A stretch of DNA of 64,000 nt from Phyllobacterium endophyticum (GTDB lineage Bacteria > Pseudomonadota > Alphaproteobacteria > Rhizobiales > Rhizobiaceae): assembly GCF_003010935.1 (NCBI RefSeq), contig NZ_PGGN01000004.1, positions 620,001 to 684,000 on the forward strand. Reading direction: 5' to 3'. The notes under the pieces were generated by a model. The model saw only the letters and a program-made list of their open reading frames with translations, was not told where the DNA came from and did not search any database. Position 1 is the stretch's first letter. Each line of letters opens with the position of its first letter. Below are positions 27,218-35,352 of the stretch, in pieces. The position numbers and the translations under genes were made by a program.

Positions 27218-29299
27218 ATGTACCTTTCTCTTGATTTCCAGCCTCTCGTTTCAGATACCCTCCTGGTACTTTTGCTGGTGCCGCTCATTGCGTTGACCTT
27301 GGCCGGGATCTATTTCCGCCAGCGCGGCAGCCTGGTCCGACTGTTGGCCGTGGTCGCACTTGGTATGGCACTGTTCAATCCGATTGTCGTGAATGAAGAA
27401 CGCGAACCGGTGAAGAGCGTTGTTGCGGTAATAGCTGATCGGAGCCAGAGCCAGGCTATCGGCGATCGCACGGCAGATACTGATGCAGCCCTGAAGGAGG
27501 TTCAATCCGAGCTCGGACGCCTGCCGCAGTTCGAAGTTCGAACAGTTGAAACTGGACGCCCAACGGAGAACGATGACGCAACCTCGACGCGCCTGTTCCA
27601 GGCGTTGAACGGCGCATTGCGCGATGTACCACCCACGCGCATCGGCGGCGCCATAATGATAACCGACGGTCAGGTTCACGACATCCCGGCCAATATAGGC
27701 GGCCTCGGGTTCAACGCTCCGGTGCATGGATTGATTACCGGAACTCCAAGTGAGATCGACCGGCGTATTCAGTTTGTTCGCGCCCCACGTTTCGGATTGA
27801 CGGGTAAACCGCAGCAGATGACATACAAGGTCACCGCAGCAGGCGAGGCCGACGGAGCCCGGGCGCGCGTCGAGGTTCGTGTGAACGGCAATGAGGTAAG
27901 CAGCCAGGACGCCATTATAGGGCAAGAGATGCCGCTTGAGGTCACACTGCCGCGCGCCGGGATCAACATTGTCGAGATCGTCGTGGACGCGGTGCCCGAT
28001 GAACTGACGCTAGTGAACAACCGCGCCGTCGCCATGGTCGATGGTATTCGTGAAAATCTCCGCGTTCTTCTTGTCTCAGGCGAGCCGCACAATGGCGAGC
28101 GCACATGGCGCAACCTCCTGAAGTCTGACGCGTCCGTTGACCTCGTACACTTCACGATTTTGCGCCCTCCCGAGAAGCAGGATTCGACCCCGATCAACGA
28201 ACTTTCGTTGATCGCGTTCCCGACACGGGAGCTGTTCGTCGATAAAATAGAACAATTTGATCTCATCATTTTCGATCGCTACCAGCACCGGGACGTGCTG
28301 CCGCTGCTCTATTATGATTATATCAACGACTACGTTCAAAAAGGCGGAGCACTGCTTATCGCCGCGGGTCCCGAATATGCCGGTAACATGTCTATCGCGA
28401 ATACGCCCCTTTTGTCCGTACTGCCCGCTACCCCTACCGGCAACATCGAAGATAAAGCTTTTTATCCACGCCTGAGCGAATTGGGTAAGCGTCACCCCGT
28501 GACGCGCGGCCTCGAAGGCAGCACGCAAGAGCCGCCCCGCTGGAGCCGCTGGTTCCGAGTCATCGATGTCAATCAGCCTGAAGGCACCACGGTCATGGAC
28601 GCCGGCGACAAACCGTTGCTGGTGCTTAATCACGTTGGCGAAGGCCGCGTCGGGATGTTCCTTTCCGATCAGGGCTGGCTATGGGCGCGAGGCTTCGAGG
28701 GCGGCGGCCCGCATGCTGCGCTTTACCGGCGCATCGCGCACTGGCTCATGAAAGAGCCGGAATTGGAAGAAGAGGCGCTGACAGCAAACGGCAGCGGCCG
28801 AAATCTCGAAATTCGGCGGCAGACCATGCAGAAGACCGCCAATCCTGCCAGTATAATCACGCCATCCGGCAAGACGCGATCCATTCCGCTTACCGAGACA
28901 GAGCCGGGAGTCTTTACAGCTTCCGTAACGACTGATGAAATCGGTCTTTACCAGGTTGCCAATGGCGAATTGACAACGCTCGCCCATGTCGGTCCGGTCG
29001 ATGCACCGGAATTCAGCGACAATGTTTCGACGACCACCAAACTTGATCCGCTCGCACGTGAGACAGGGGGCGGTACGCGCCGGCTGCGCGTAACGGCAGA
29101 TCAGAGCGGGATCGAGGTCCCGAACATCGTTGCCTCACGCGGTATGGCCAGCGCAAGTGGCGACAACTGGATCGGCCTCCGCCCAACGAATGAAACCGTT
29201 CTAAAAAGCGTCGACCGGTTGCCGTTATTTTCGGGTTTTCTTGGTCTGGCTGCAATGATTCTGGTACTCGGCGGTATGTGGTACCGCGAAGGCAAATAA
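27218..29299 (+). CDS. Membrane vWA / class I glutamine amidotransferase-like protein
   Basis: A 693-residue protein with two N-terminal membrane helices (about 12-32 and 40-57), a vWA-like domain with intact DxSxS (Asp74, Ser76, Ser78 in ADRSQS) and GGAIMITDG, then a GATase1-like fold (LLVSGEPHNGERTW, LIIFDRYQ, GGALLIAAGPEY). One C-terminal helix (LFSGFLGLAAMILVLGG) ends the protein. No obvious catalytic Cys is seen in the amidotransferase-like part, so enzymatic activity is doubtful. It starts 4 bases after the DUF4159 gene and completes the four-gene cluster. Confidence 0.85.
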   Translation: MYLSLDFQPLVSDTLLVLLLVPLIALTLAGIYFRQRGSLVRLLAVVALGMALFNPIVVNEEREPVKSVVAVIADRSQSQAIGDRTADTDAALKEVQSELGRLPQFEVRTVETGRPTENDDATSTRLFQALNGALRDVPPTRIGGAIMITDGQVHDIPANIGGLGFNAPVHGLITGTPSEIDRRIQFVRAPRFGLTGKPQQMTYKVTAAGEADGARARVEVRVNGNEVSSQDAIIGQEMPLEVTLPRAGINIVEIVVDAVPDELTLVNNRAVAMVDGIRENLRVLLVSGEPHNGERTWRNLLKSDASVDLVHFTILRPPEKQDSTPINELSLIAFPTRELFVDKIEQFDLIIFDRYQHRDVLPLLYYDYINDYVQKGGALLIAAGPEYAGNMSIANTPLLSVLPATPTGNIEDKAFYPRLSELGKRHPVTRGLEGSTQEPPRWSRWFRVIDVNQPEGTTVMDAGDKPLLVLNHVGEGRVGMFLSDQGWLWARGFEGGGPHAALYRRIAHWLMKEPELEEEALTANGSGRNLEIRRQTMQKTANPASIITPSGKTRSIPLTETEPGVFTASVTTDEIGLYQVANGELTTLAHVGPVDAPEFSDNVSTTTKLDPLARETGGGTRRLRVTADQSGIEVPNIVASRGMASASGDNWIGLRPTNETVLKSVDRLPLFSGFLGLAAMILVLGGMWYREGK

Positions 29300-29302
29300 C
29301 GT

Positions 29303-29815
29303 TCAGCCTTCGCTCATTGCTGCATGACGCACGCGTCCGTGGACATTCTCCAGTGCGCGCGGTGTGAACTCACAAGCGAGAAATCGTGCAGGATCGACCG
29401 GCGCCGGCATCTCGATCTGGTGACCCGAGATCGCACGAAAGCCGAAAGGAGCATAATAGGGTTCGTCGCCAACGAGAATGACGAGACGGTGGCCTGCCAA
29501 GCGAGTCGCATCCATGCTGGTGCGCATCAGTGCTGCGCCGATACCCTGTTTTTTCCACGCAGGACGGACTGCCAGCGGCCCAAGCAGCATCGCCGCAGCA
29601 ACTCCAATGGTTATCGGAGTAAGCCGCACCGATCCGACCACATGCTCGCCAATGAGCGCCACGAAAGACAGGCTACGGTCATGCGGGCCGCCTTCTCGGA
29701 TCCGGTAAGCAGCCCGGGCAAAGCGGCCTGGCCCGAAAGCTTCCTTGTTGATGTCTTCTATGGCAGCGTCATGGACTGCTTCTTCGGGTGCGTAGGTCAC
29801 GACATGGGTAAGCAT
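29303..29815 (-). CDS. GNAT-family N-acetyltransferase
   Basis: A 170-residue GNAT enzyme. The acetyl-CoA loop is seen in LGPLAVRPAWKKQGIGAALM (motif A, Q/RxxGxG/A as KKQGIG), with GDEPYYAPFGF after it. This layout matches predicted YhbS-type acetyltransferases. I start at ATG 29815 (MLTHVVTYAPEEA), although the ribosome binding site is weak; 21 upstream in-frame codons are possible but unlikely. It is convergent with the vWA cluster, 3 bases from its stop. The acceptor substrate is unknown. Confidence 0.85.
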   Translation of the reverse strand: MLTHVVTYAPEEAVHDAAIEDINKEAFGPGRFARAAYRIREGGPHDRSLSFVALIGEHVVGSVRLTPITIGVAAAMLLGPLAVRPAWKKQGIGAALMRTSMDATRLAGHRLVILVGDEPYYAPFGFRAISGHQIEMPAPVDPARFLACEFTPRALENVHGRVRHAAMSEG

Positions 29816-30127
29816 GCTGGGGTCTTTTTTCAAAGGAGTAGACAATAGGCTGGACCAGGTTGGTCTTGGCCAATACAAGGAATGCCGCCGCTTGTTCCAA
29901 GCGCCGGTCCGGTTTCATCGTCGGATGAACAAGATTCCTGTCACAAAATTCTCCCTTTCAATCCGCGTAACATCAAACGAAAGCGTCGTAAACCGAAAAT
30001 CCTTTCTGCCAATCAAAACATGACACTCTGTTCACCCCGCGGTCATGGATCTGAGAAAAATTGCGCATAAGTATACTAACGAAGAGGCACGCGCGCCGCA
30101 GCTGGTGCGTGATTCAGGAGCAGCATC
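29816..30127. other. Divergent intergenic spacer
   Basis: No gene is evident. It separates the GNAT gene from the hydroquinone reductase gene and should hold both promoters. An 8-base palindrome AGTATACT lies about 50 bases before the reductase start, and a TTCATC/GATGAA hairpin lies near 29918. I cannot assign a regulator. Confidence 0.5.
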
Positions 30128-31105
30128 ATGGGACTATTGATTGACGGCATTTGGCACAACCAGTGGTATGATACAAAGGACAGCAATGGTCGTTTTATCC
30201 GCGCTGAGTCGCAGTTCCGCAATTGGGTGACCATCGACGGTGCTGCCGGGCCCACCGGCAGCGCGGGGTTCAAAGCAGAGCCCGGGCGCTACCACCTATA
30301 CGTTTCCTATGCTTGTCCTTGGGCACATCGCACACTGATTTTCCGGGCACTGAAGCAATTGCAGGATGTTATCTCGGTATCGGTCGTGGACCACTACATG
30401 GGAGGAGAAGGCTGGACATTCTACGAGAGGGACGGAGCGACTGCGGATCATCTTTTTGGTTACAAACGCTTACATGATGTCTATACGCGTGCCGATCCCG
30501 GATATTCAGGCCGAGTCACAGTACCGGTGCTTTGGGACAAACAAAAAAACACCATAGTATCGAATGAATCTGCAGAAATTATCCGCATGCTCAATTCGGC
30601 GTTCGATGACTATGGCGATGCTTCCCTCGATTTCTATCCGGAAGCACTCCGAGAGGAGATCGACGAGATCAACGCATTGGTCTACCCAAACATCAACAAT
30701 GGCGTCTACCGGGCGGGCTTCGCCACGACGCAGGAGGCTTACGAAGAAGCGTTTACCCAACTCTTCACTACGCTTGACCAGATCGAGCAACGACTATCCC
30801 GGCAACGCTACCTCGTCGGCAATCGGATCACGGAGGCTGATTGGCGCCTGTTCACCACTCTGTTGCGCTTCGATCCTGTCTATGTCGGCCACTTCAAGTG
30901 CAATCGTCAGCGCATCAGCGACTATCCAAACCTGTCGAATTACACACGCGAACTTTATCAGGTCCAAGGGGTCGCAGCTACGGTGAACCTGACGCATATC
31001 AAGGCTCACTACTACGGCAGCCACAAGAACATCAATCCGACCGGGATAATTCCGGTAGGGCCGGACCTCGACTACTCGGCCCCGCACGATCGCGACCGCT
31101 TCTGA
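30128..31105 (+). CDS. Glutathionyl-hydroquinone reductase (Xi-class glutathione S-transferase)
   Basis: A 325-residue protein of the YqjG/ECM4/PcpF family. The catalytic Cys63 lies in YACPWAHRT, with the thioredoxin-like domain to about 170 and the helical GST domain after it (NGVYRAGFATTQEAYE, LVGNRITEADWRLFTTLLRF). The enzyme reduces glutathionyl-hydroquinones to hydroquinones, releasing glutathione. GGAG lies 7 nt ahead of the ATG. Its stop is 3 bases from the convergent Nudix gene. Confidence 0.92.
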   Translation: MGLLIDGIWHNQWYDTKDSNGRFIRAESQFRNWVTIDGAAGPTGSAGFKAEPGRYHLYVSYACPWAHRTLIFRALKQLQDVISVSVVDHYMGGEGWTFYERDGATADHLFGYKRLHDVYTRADPGYSGRVTVPVLWDKQKNTIVSNESAEIIRMLNSAFDDYGDASLDFYPEALREEIDEINALVYPNINNGVYRAGFATTQEAYEEAFTQLFTTLDQIEQRLSRQRYLVGNRITEADWRLFTTLLRFDPVYVGHFKCNRQRISDYPNLSNYTRELYQVQGVAATVNLTHIKAHYYGSHKNINPTGIIPVGPDLDYSAPHDRDRF

Positions 31106-31108
31106 CTG

Positions 31109-31579
31109 CTACCAGTCGAGTGGAACCTCCGCACCATCCAAGATTTCCGCGAGCCTTTTCCGCGTCGATGGTGTCGTACCCTCGGGAAGAGCGTCGAGTT
31201 TGAAGAAAGCAGCGTCGGCAATTTCCCTGGTCGCGATGAAAGGGCTCGTCTGGCGGAAAGAACGGCAGACGTAAAGCGCGACATGGTCGCGGCGCGAAGC
31301 GTGGGCGTTGTGATAGATGGCAAAGAGCTCAGGCCTTCCTGTCAGCTCGATATTGCCTTCCTCCATCAGCTCCTTTTCAAGCGTCTGCTCGATCGTGTGG
31401 CCTGTTTCGACGCCGCCGCCGGGAAACTGCCAGCCCGGAACATAGGTATGACGAATGAGGAAAACCGACTGTTCCTTCTCATCGATCACCACGCCCCGCG
31501 CTCCTAGCGTCATCGGTCGGCGGAGCAGAAAATATGTATGAAACAGACGATGACGCCATTTCGAAGGTTTTTCAGCCAT
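31109..31579 (-). CDS. Nudix hydrolase
   Basis: A 156-residue Nudix protein. The box is clear: GGGVETGHTIEQTLEKELME followed by EGNIELTG (ELMEEGNI in place of REUXEEXGU). It is preceded by MTLGARGVVIDEKEQSVFLI and HTYVPGWQFPGGG. I start at ATG 31579 (MAEKPSKWRH); the frame continues 11 codons upstream. Substrate cannot be read from the sequence. It is divergent from the phosphoesterase gene. Confidence 0.88.
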   Translation of the reverse strand: MAEKPSKWRHRLFHTYFLLRRPMTLGARGVVIDEKEQSVFLIRHTYVPGWQFPGGGVETGHTIEQTLEKELMEEGNIELTGRPELFAIYHNAHASRRDHVALYVCRSFRQTSPFIATREIADAAFFKLDALPEGTTPSTRKRLAEILDGAEVPLDW

Positions 31580-31664
31580 TCTGCATGACCTTGGCCAGAA
31601 CTGTTCCGGCATGCGACTGTTCTAGCACTGGATTCCGCGCCGATTGTCTCATAAAACCGGGTTG

Positions 31665-32597
31665 ATGTTCCGTCTCGCTCATATCTCCGACATACACCTG
31701 TCGCCTTTGCCCGCGCTGACTTTGCGCGAATTGATCTCCAAACGCATTACTGGCTATATCAACTGGCGATCTAACCGCAAGGGCTCCATGACCGGCGGTA
31801 CACTGGATGTTCTTGTGGACGATATGAAGGCACAGTCTCCCGATCATATTGCTGTCACCGGCGATCTCGTCAATCTCGCCCTGGACGAGGAATTGGAGAC
31901 AGCACAGCGCTGGCTCAAGACGCTTGGGGACCCCGCTAACGTTTCTGTTGTTCCAGGCAATCATGATGCTTATGTCCCCGGTGCGCTCAAAAAAACCCGC
32001 CGTTACTGGCAGCCCTGGATGCTCGGCGACGCGCAGGCAAGTGCAAACAACCCAGTAGAATTCCCGTATCTTCGTGTCCGCGGCGACGTAGCTCTTATCG
32101 GGGTTTCCTCGGCGCGAGCTACGGCCCCTTTCATGGCGACCGGTGACATACGCGAGCGGCAGGCCCGCAAGCTGGGTGAAATCCTCGACGAGACCGGAAG
32201 AAGTGGCCTGTTTCGCGTAATAATGATTCACCATCCTCCAGTGCGGGGTGCTGCGCCTTCGCACAAGCGCCTTCTCGGAATCGGCCTTTTTCAAAGGACG
32301 GTGCGCCAGCATGGAGGAGAGTTGGTTCTCCATGGTCATACCCACCTTGCAACCCGTTACGAAATTGACGGTCCGGGCTGGAAAATACCAGTGATCTGCG
32401 TTCCTTCAGCAAGCCAGAGCTTCGGGGGAAATCACAAGCCGCCGGCGGCGTTCAACCTGTTTTCTATCGAGAAAACCAATATCGGCTGGTCGTGCCACAT
32501 GCTGGAGCGGGGGGTGGTCGATGATCAGATGACTATCCGGACAATTCGCGAACAGGAGCTCGCGGTCGGGGCAATCATGGCTCCGGTCGAAAACTAA
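31665..32597 (+). CDS. Calcineurin-like metallophosphoesterase
   Basis: A 310-residue binuclear metal phosphoesterase. Motifs in order: HISDIHLS (metal Asp/His), TGDLVN, PGNHDAY, IHHPP and HGHTH. It resembles predicted cyclic-nucleotide or nucleotide phosphodiesterases (CpdA-like), but specificity is not decidable. I start at ATG 31665 (MFRLAHISD); an upstream TTG at 31644 is rejected. The last 4 bases overlap the convergent membrane-protein gene. Confidence 0.88.
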   Translation: MFRLAHISDIHLSPLPALTLRELISKRITGYINWRSNRKGSMTGGTLDVLVDDMKAQSPDHIAVTGDLVNLALDEELETAQRWLKTLGDPANVSVVPGNHDAYVPGALKKTRRYWQPWMLGDAQASANNPVEFPYLRVRGDVALIGVSSARATAPFMATGDIRERQARKLGEILDETGRSGLFRVIMIHHPPVRGAAPSHKRLLGIGLFQRTVRQHGGELVLHGHTHLATRYEIDGPGWKIPVICVPSASQSFGGNHKPPAAFNLFSIEKTNIGWSCHMLERGVVDDQMTIRTIREQELAVGAIMAPVEN

Positions 32598-33226
32598 AAG
32601 TACGGTGATAACCGATCCCAAAACAAAGCCAGCAGCACGCCTGCACCGGTCAGCGCCCCGATGGCGAACCAGGTAAAAACAGTGATGATTTCGCTGACGA
32701 TGGATCGAGGTGCAGACGCGATAATCGATCCTCGAGATGACGAACGCCCAACCGCAGGATGTTCGCTTGCGGATCGAACGACGGTGTCAGACCGAAGGCT
32801 GATTCTCTCACCGTCCATCAATCGCTGCCGTTCGACGATGCGTTCAGCGATATAATTGGTCACAGCGTCCGATATCGGACGGACGTCAGTTGATTCCTCC
32901 ACCACGATGCGCCCCAACCTTGTATCACGGACGAAACGATATGTTCGCCGGTCGCGGCCCATCATGACGTGCGAGGTAGAGTCGATCCACAATCTGGGCT
33001 GCTGCCCCTTCGAGATCGCAAAATCCCATTGTAGATCATCCGCAGGCACTTCGTCGAAAACAGGTTTCAAATCCTGAGCAAGCATTTCAATCCGCGCCAG
33101 ATCCGCCTCTTTCATGTCAACCACGACATCGCCTCGATCAGCTGCGGCAATCTGAGCGCCCCTTACCGCATCAGCAAGTTTGGGCCGGCCATCTTTCGGG
33201 GTGATCTTTTCTCGCAACTCACTCAT
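32594..33226 (-). CDS. Conserved protein with C-terminal membrane anchor
   Basis: A 210-residue protein, soluble for most of its length, with a single C-terminal membrane helix (about 182-203, IITVFTWFAIGALTGAGVLL) and almost no tail. This makes it a tail-anchored inner-membrane protein facing the cytoplasm. The body contains LQWDFAISKGQQPRLWIDS and HVMMGRDRRTYRFVRDTRLG, which look like a compact conserved domain seen in rhizobia; the function is unknown. I start at ATG 33226; a longer frame to 33361 overlaps leuA and its terminator. Confidence 0.8.
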   Translation of the reverse strand: MSELREKITPKDGRPKLADAVRGAQIAAADRGDVVVDMKEADLARIEMLAQDLKPVFDEVPADDLQWDFAISKGQQPRLWIDSTSHVMMGRDRRTYRFVRDTRLGRIVVEESTDVRPISDAVTNYIAERIVERQRLMDGERISLRSDTVVRSASEHPAVGRSSSRGSIIASAPRSIVSEIITVFTWFAIGALTGAGVLLALFWDRLSPYF

Positions 33227-33334
33227 TGGCCATTCCAGCAAAGCTGTCGTCAGGATAAGTATCATTAACCATATTGGACAGACCGTTTCATCAGAAAACT
33301 TCGGCGCAGCGAATTTCGTTCCCGAATGGCTGAA

Positions 33335-33352
33335 GGGCCCCAAAAGGGGCCC
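33335..33352 (-). terminator. leuA terminator hairpin
   Basis: A perfect GGGCCCC/GGGGCCC stem with a four-base loop, starting 5 bases after the leuA stop on the minus strand. It is GC-rich but followed only by CTTCAG, so termination may be incomplete. Confidence 0.6.
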
Positions 33353-33357
33353 CTGCA

Positions 33358-35055
33358 TCACTTGCCGATGATGCGATTTGCTGCCGACACGATTCCCTCA
33401 AGCGAGGCGGTCACGATGTTCTTGTTGATACCAGCACCGAATATCTTGCCGCCAGGGTGCTCAATTTCCATGTAGCTGATGGCAGCCGCATCGGAACCAT
33501 GCTGCAAGGAGTGTTCCGAATAGTTTGCAACTGATAGCTTAATGCCCAGGTAGTGCGAGAGAGCATCGATGAAGCCGTCCACGGGGCCGGTACCCCTGCC
33601 CTCGATTCGTTTCGTTTCGCCGCGATCGGTAATCTCAGCAGATACCACACGCACACCCTTCCGCTCCGTGTCGGGATAGGTGTGATGATCGACGAACTTG
33701 AGACGGGCGTCAGGTTGGTTGACGTAAAGCTCCTGGAAGCGCTCATAAATCTGCTTCGAGGAAACCTCCTTTCCGCCTTCATCCGTGATCTGCTGAATAT
33801 CGTCACGAAATTCCACCTGCATGCCGCGCGGCAGGTTCAGTCCGTAATCGGCTTGCAGAATATAGGCTATGCCGCCTTTGCCGGATTGCGAATTGATGCG
33901 GATGATCGCTTCGTAGCTGCGCCCCACATCTTGCGGATCGATAGGCAGGTAAGGCACTTCCCAAAGTGTCTTGTTGGCTTGTTTGATTGCCTTCATGCCC
34001 TTGTTGATGGCGTCCTGATGTGATCCTGAGAAGGCTGTATAGACAAGTTCGCCGACATAAGGATGGCGCTCTGGAATAGCGAGCTGGTTAGAATACTCAT
34101 AGACCTCCTTCATGCGATTGATGTCGGAACAGTCGAGTTCAGGATCGACCCCTTGGGTGAACATGTTCAGCGCAAGCGTGACGATGTCGACATTTCCCGT
34201 GCGCTCGCCATTGCCGAATAACGTGCCCTCGACGCGGTCGGCCCCAGCCATCAGGCCGAGTTCGGTTGTGGCGATGCCAGTCCCACGATCATTGTGCGGA
34301 TGCAGCGAAATAATCAGATTTTCGCGACTGTCGAGTTGGCGGCACATCCATTCGATTCGGTCGGCATAGATGTTGGGCGTCGACATTTCGACTGTGGAGG
34401 GCAAGTTGATAATCAACTTGTTGTCGGCCGTTGGATTGACGATCTCCGTCACAGCGTTGCAAATCTCCAACGCCACTTCGAGTTCCGTGCCGGTAAAGCT
34501 TTCGGGCGAATATTCGAAGCGGTAGCCGCCACCGGCTTTTGCCGCCATGTCCGTGATCATCTTGGCAGCGTCCGTAGCGATTGTCTTGATGCCGTGAACG
34601 TCCTTGTTGAATACCACGCGGCGCTGCAACTCACTGGTAGAGTTGTAGAAATGCACGATCGGTTTGTGCGCGCCTTCGAGAGATTCGAAGGTGCGGGTTA
34701 TCAATTCCGGGCGGCACTGCACCAGCACCTGCAGGGAAACGTCCTCTCCAGGGTTGCCCTCCTCTACACACCAGCGCGCAAAGTCAAAATCTGTTTGCGA
34801 GGCTGAAGGAAATCCGATTTCGATCTCCTTGAATCCCATATCGAGCAACAGCGCGAACATGCGCACCTTGCGGTCGTGCCCCATCGGGTCGATTAGCGCC
34901 TGATTGCCATCACGCAAATCGACGGAACACCAGATTGGCGCCTTCTCGATACGCTTCGAGGGCCACTGGCGATCTTTCAGATCGACGATGGGGTAAGGTT
35001 CGTATTTCTTGGCCGCATAGGGCATGCCCATGTTCCGTTGAATCATGTTGGTCAT
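33358..35055 (-). CDS. leuA: 2-Isopropylmalate synthase
   Basis: Condenses acetyl-CoA with 2-oxoisovalerate in the first committed step of leucine synthesis. The 565-residue length is the LeuA type 2 form. Signatures are VDLRDGNQALIDPM (catalytic barrel), the metal-binding HPHNDRGTG, GNGERTGNVD, and a C-terminal LeuA_dimer regulatory domain (about 430-565). It is preceded by a leader peptide and terminator-type attenuator. Another start near 35046 (M4) is possible; the distal ATG is kept. Confidence 0.96.
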   Translation of the reverse strand: MTNMIQRNMGMPYAAKKYEPYPIVDLKDRQWPSKRIEKAPIWCSVDLRDGNQALIDPMGHDRKVRMFALLLDMGFKEIEIGFPSASQTDFDFARWCVEEGNPGEDVSLQVLVQCRPELITRTFESLEGAHKPIVHFYNSTSELQRRVVFNKDVHGIKTIATDAAKMITDMAAKAGGGYRFEYSPESFTGTELEVALEICNAVTEIVNPTADNKLIINLPSTVEMSTPNIYADRIEWMCRQLDSRENLIISLHPHNDRGTGIATTELGLMAGADRVEGTLFGNGERTGNVDIVTLALNMFTQGVDPELDCSDINRMKEVYEYSNQLAIPERHPYVGELVYTAFSGSHQDAINKGMKAIKQANKTLWEVPYLPIDPQDVGRSYEAIIRINSQSGKGGIAYILQADYGLNLPRGMQVEFRDDIQQITDEGGKEVSSKQIYERFQELYVNQPDARLKFVDHHTYPDTERKGVRVVSAEITDRGETKRIEGRGTGPVDGFIDALSHYLGIKLSVANYSEHSLQHGSDAAAISYMEIEHPGGKIFGAGINKNIVTASLEGIVSAANRIIGK

Positions 35056-35142
35056 CTGGTTCTCGTTTCCGGCCCGATGCGCATCAAATTTGGCGCAATC
35101 CTGGCACTCTTCTTAGGCGTTACAGTCAATTGTAAGGGAATA

Positions 35143-35185
35143 AGGAGCGACTGCCTGGCGGCGAATTCGACCGCCGGACGCTCCT
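35143..35185 (-). terminator. Attenuator terminator upstream of leuA
   Basis: On the minus strand AGGAGCG (35185-35179) pairs with CGCTCCT (35149-35143), and inside it GGCGG (35175-35171) pairs with CCGCC (35161-35157). TTATTCCCTT follows. It begins 1 base after the leader-peptide stop. Part of its 5' arm (35177-35169) can instead pair with 35204-35196, giving an antiterminator of 9 pairs with one G-T. This is the standard leader layout of amino-acid attenuators. Confidence 0.75.
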
Positions 35186-35186
35186 C

Positions 35187-35303
35187 TTAACGAGCCCGGC
35201 GATCGCCAGTAAGGTTAAGAAGAAGCGGAAGGAGAAATGCGCGTTTGGCCGCGTCCGCGGAAGCGGGCTGAGCAAAAGACTTGAAGGTCTGGCGCGTTTT
35301 CAT
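35187..35303 (-). CDS. Leucine leader peptide of the leuA attenuator
   Basis: A 38-codon open frame, ATG at 35303 and TAA at 35187, with six Leu codons in the nine-residue stretch FLLPLLLNL (residues 23-31), close to the stop. A terminator-type stem follows at once, and an alternative antiterminator can form, so ribosome stalling at Leu codons would expose leuA to transcription. No Shine-Dalgarno precedes the ATG. A possible promoter (TTGCGT, 16 bases, TTAATT) would place the transcript start at or near the ATG, suggesting leaderless translation. The gene falls between the esterase and leuA. Confidence 0.8.
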   Translation of the reverse strand: MKTRQTFKSFAQPASADAAKRAFLLPLLLNLTGDRRAR

Positions 35304-35325
35304 GGTCTGACAATTAAACGACTGC

Positions 35326-35348
35326 AAAGCCCGACGCAAGAGGGCTTT
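35326..35348 (-). terminator. Terminator hairpin of the esterase gene
   Basis: A perfect AAAGCCC/GGGCTTT stem around a nine-base loop, 4 bases after the esterase stop. The downstream arm overlaps the proposed -35 element of the leu leader, so the two functions share sequence. Confidence 0.5.
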
Positions 35349-35352
35349 GAAG

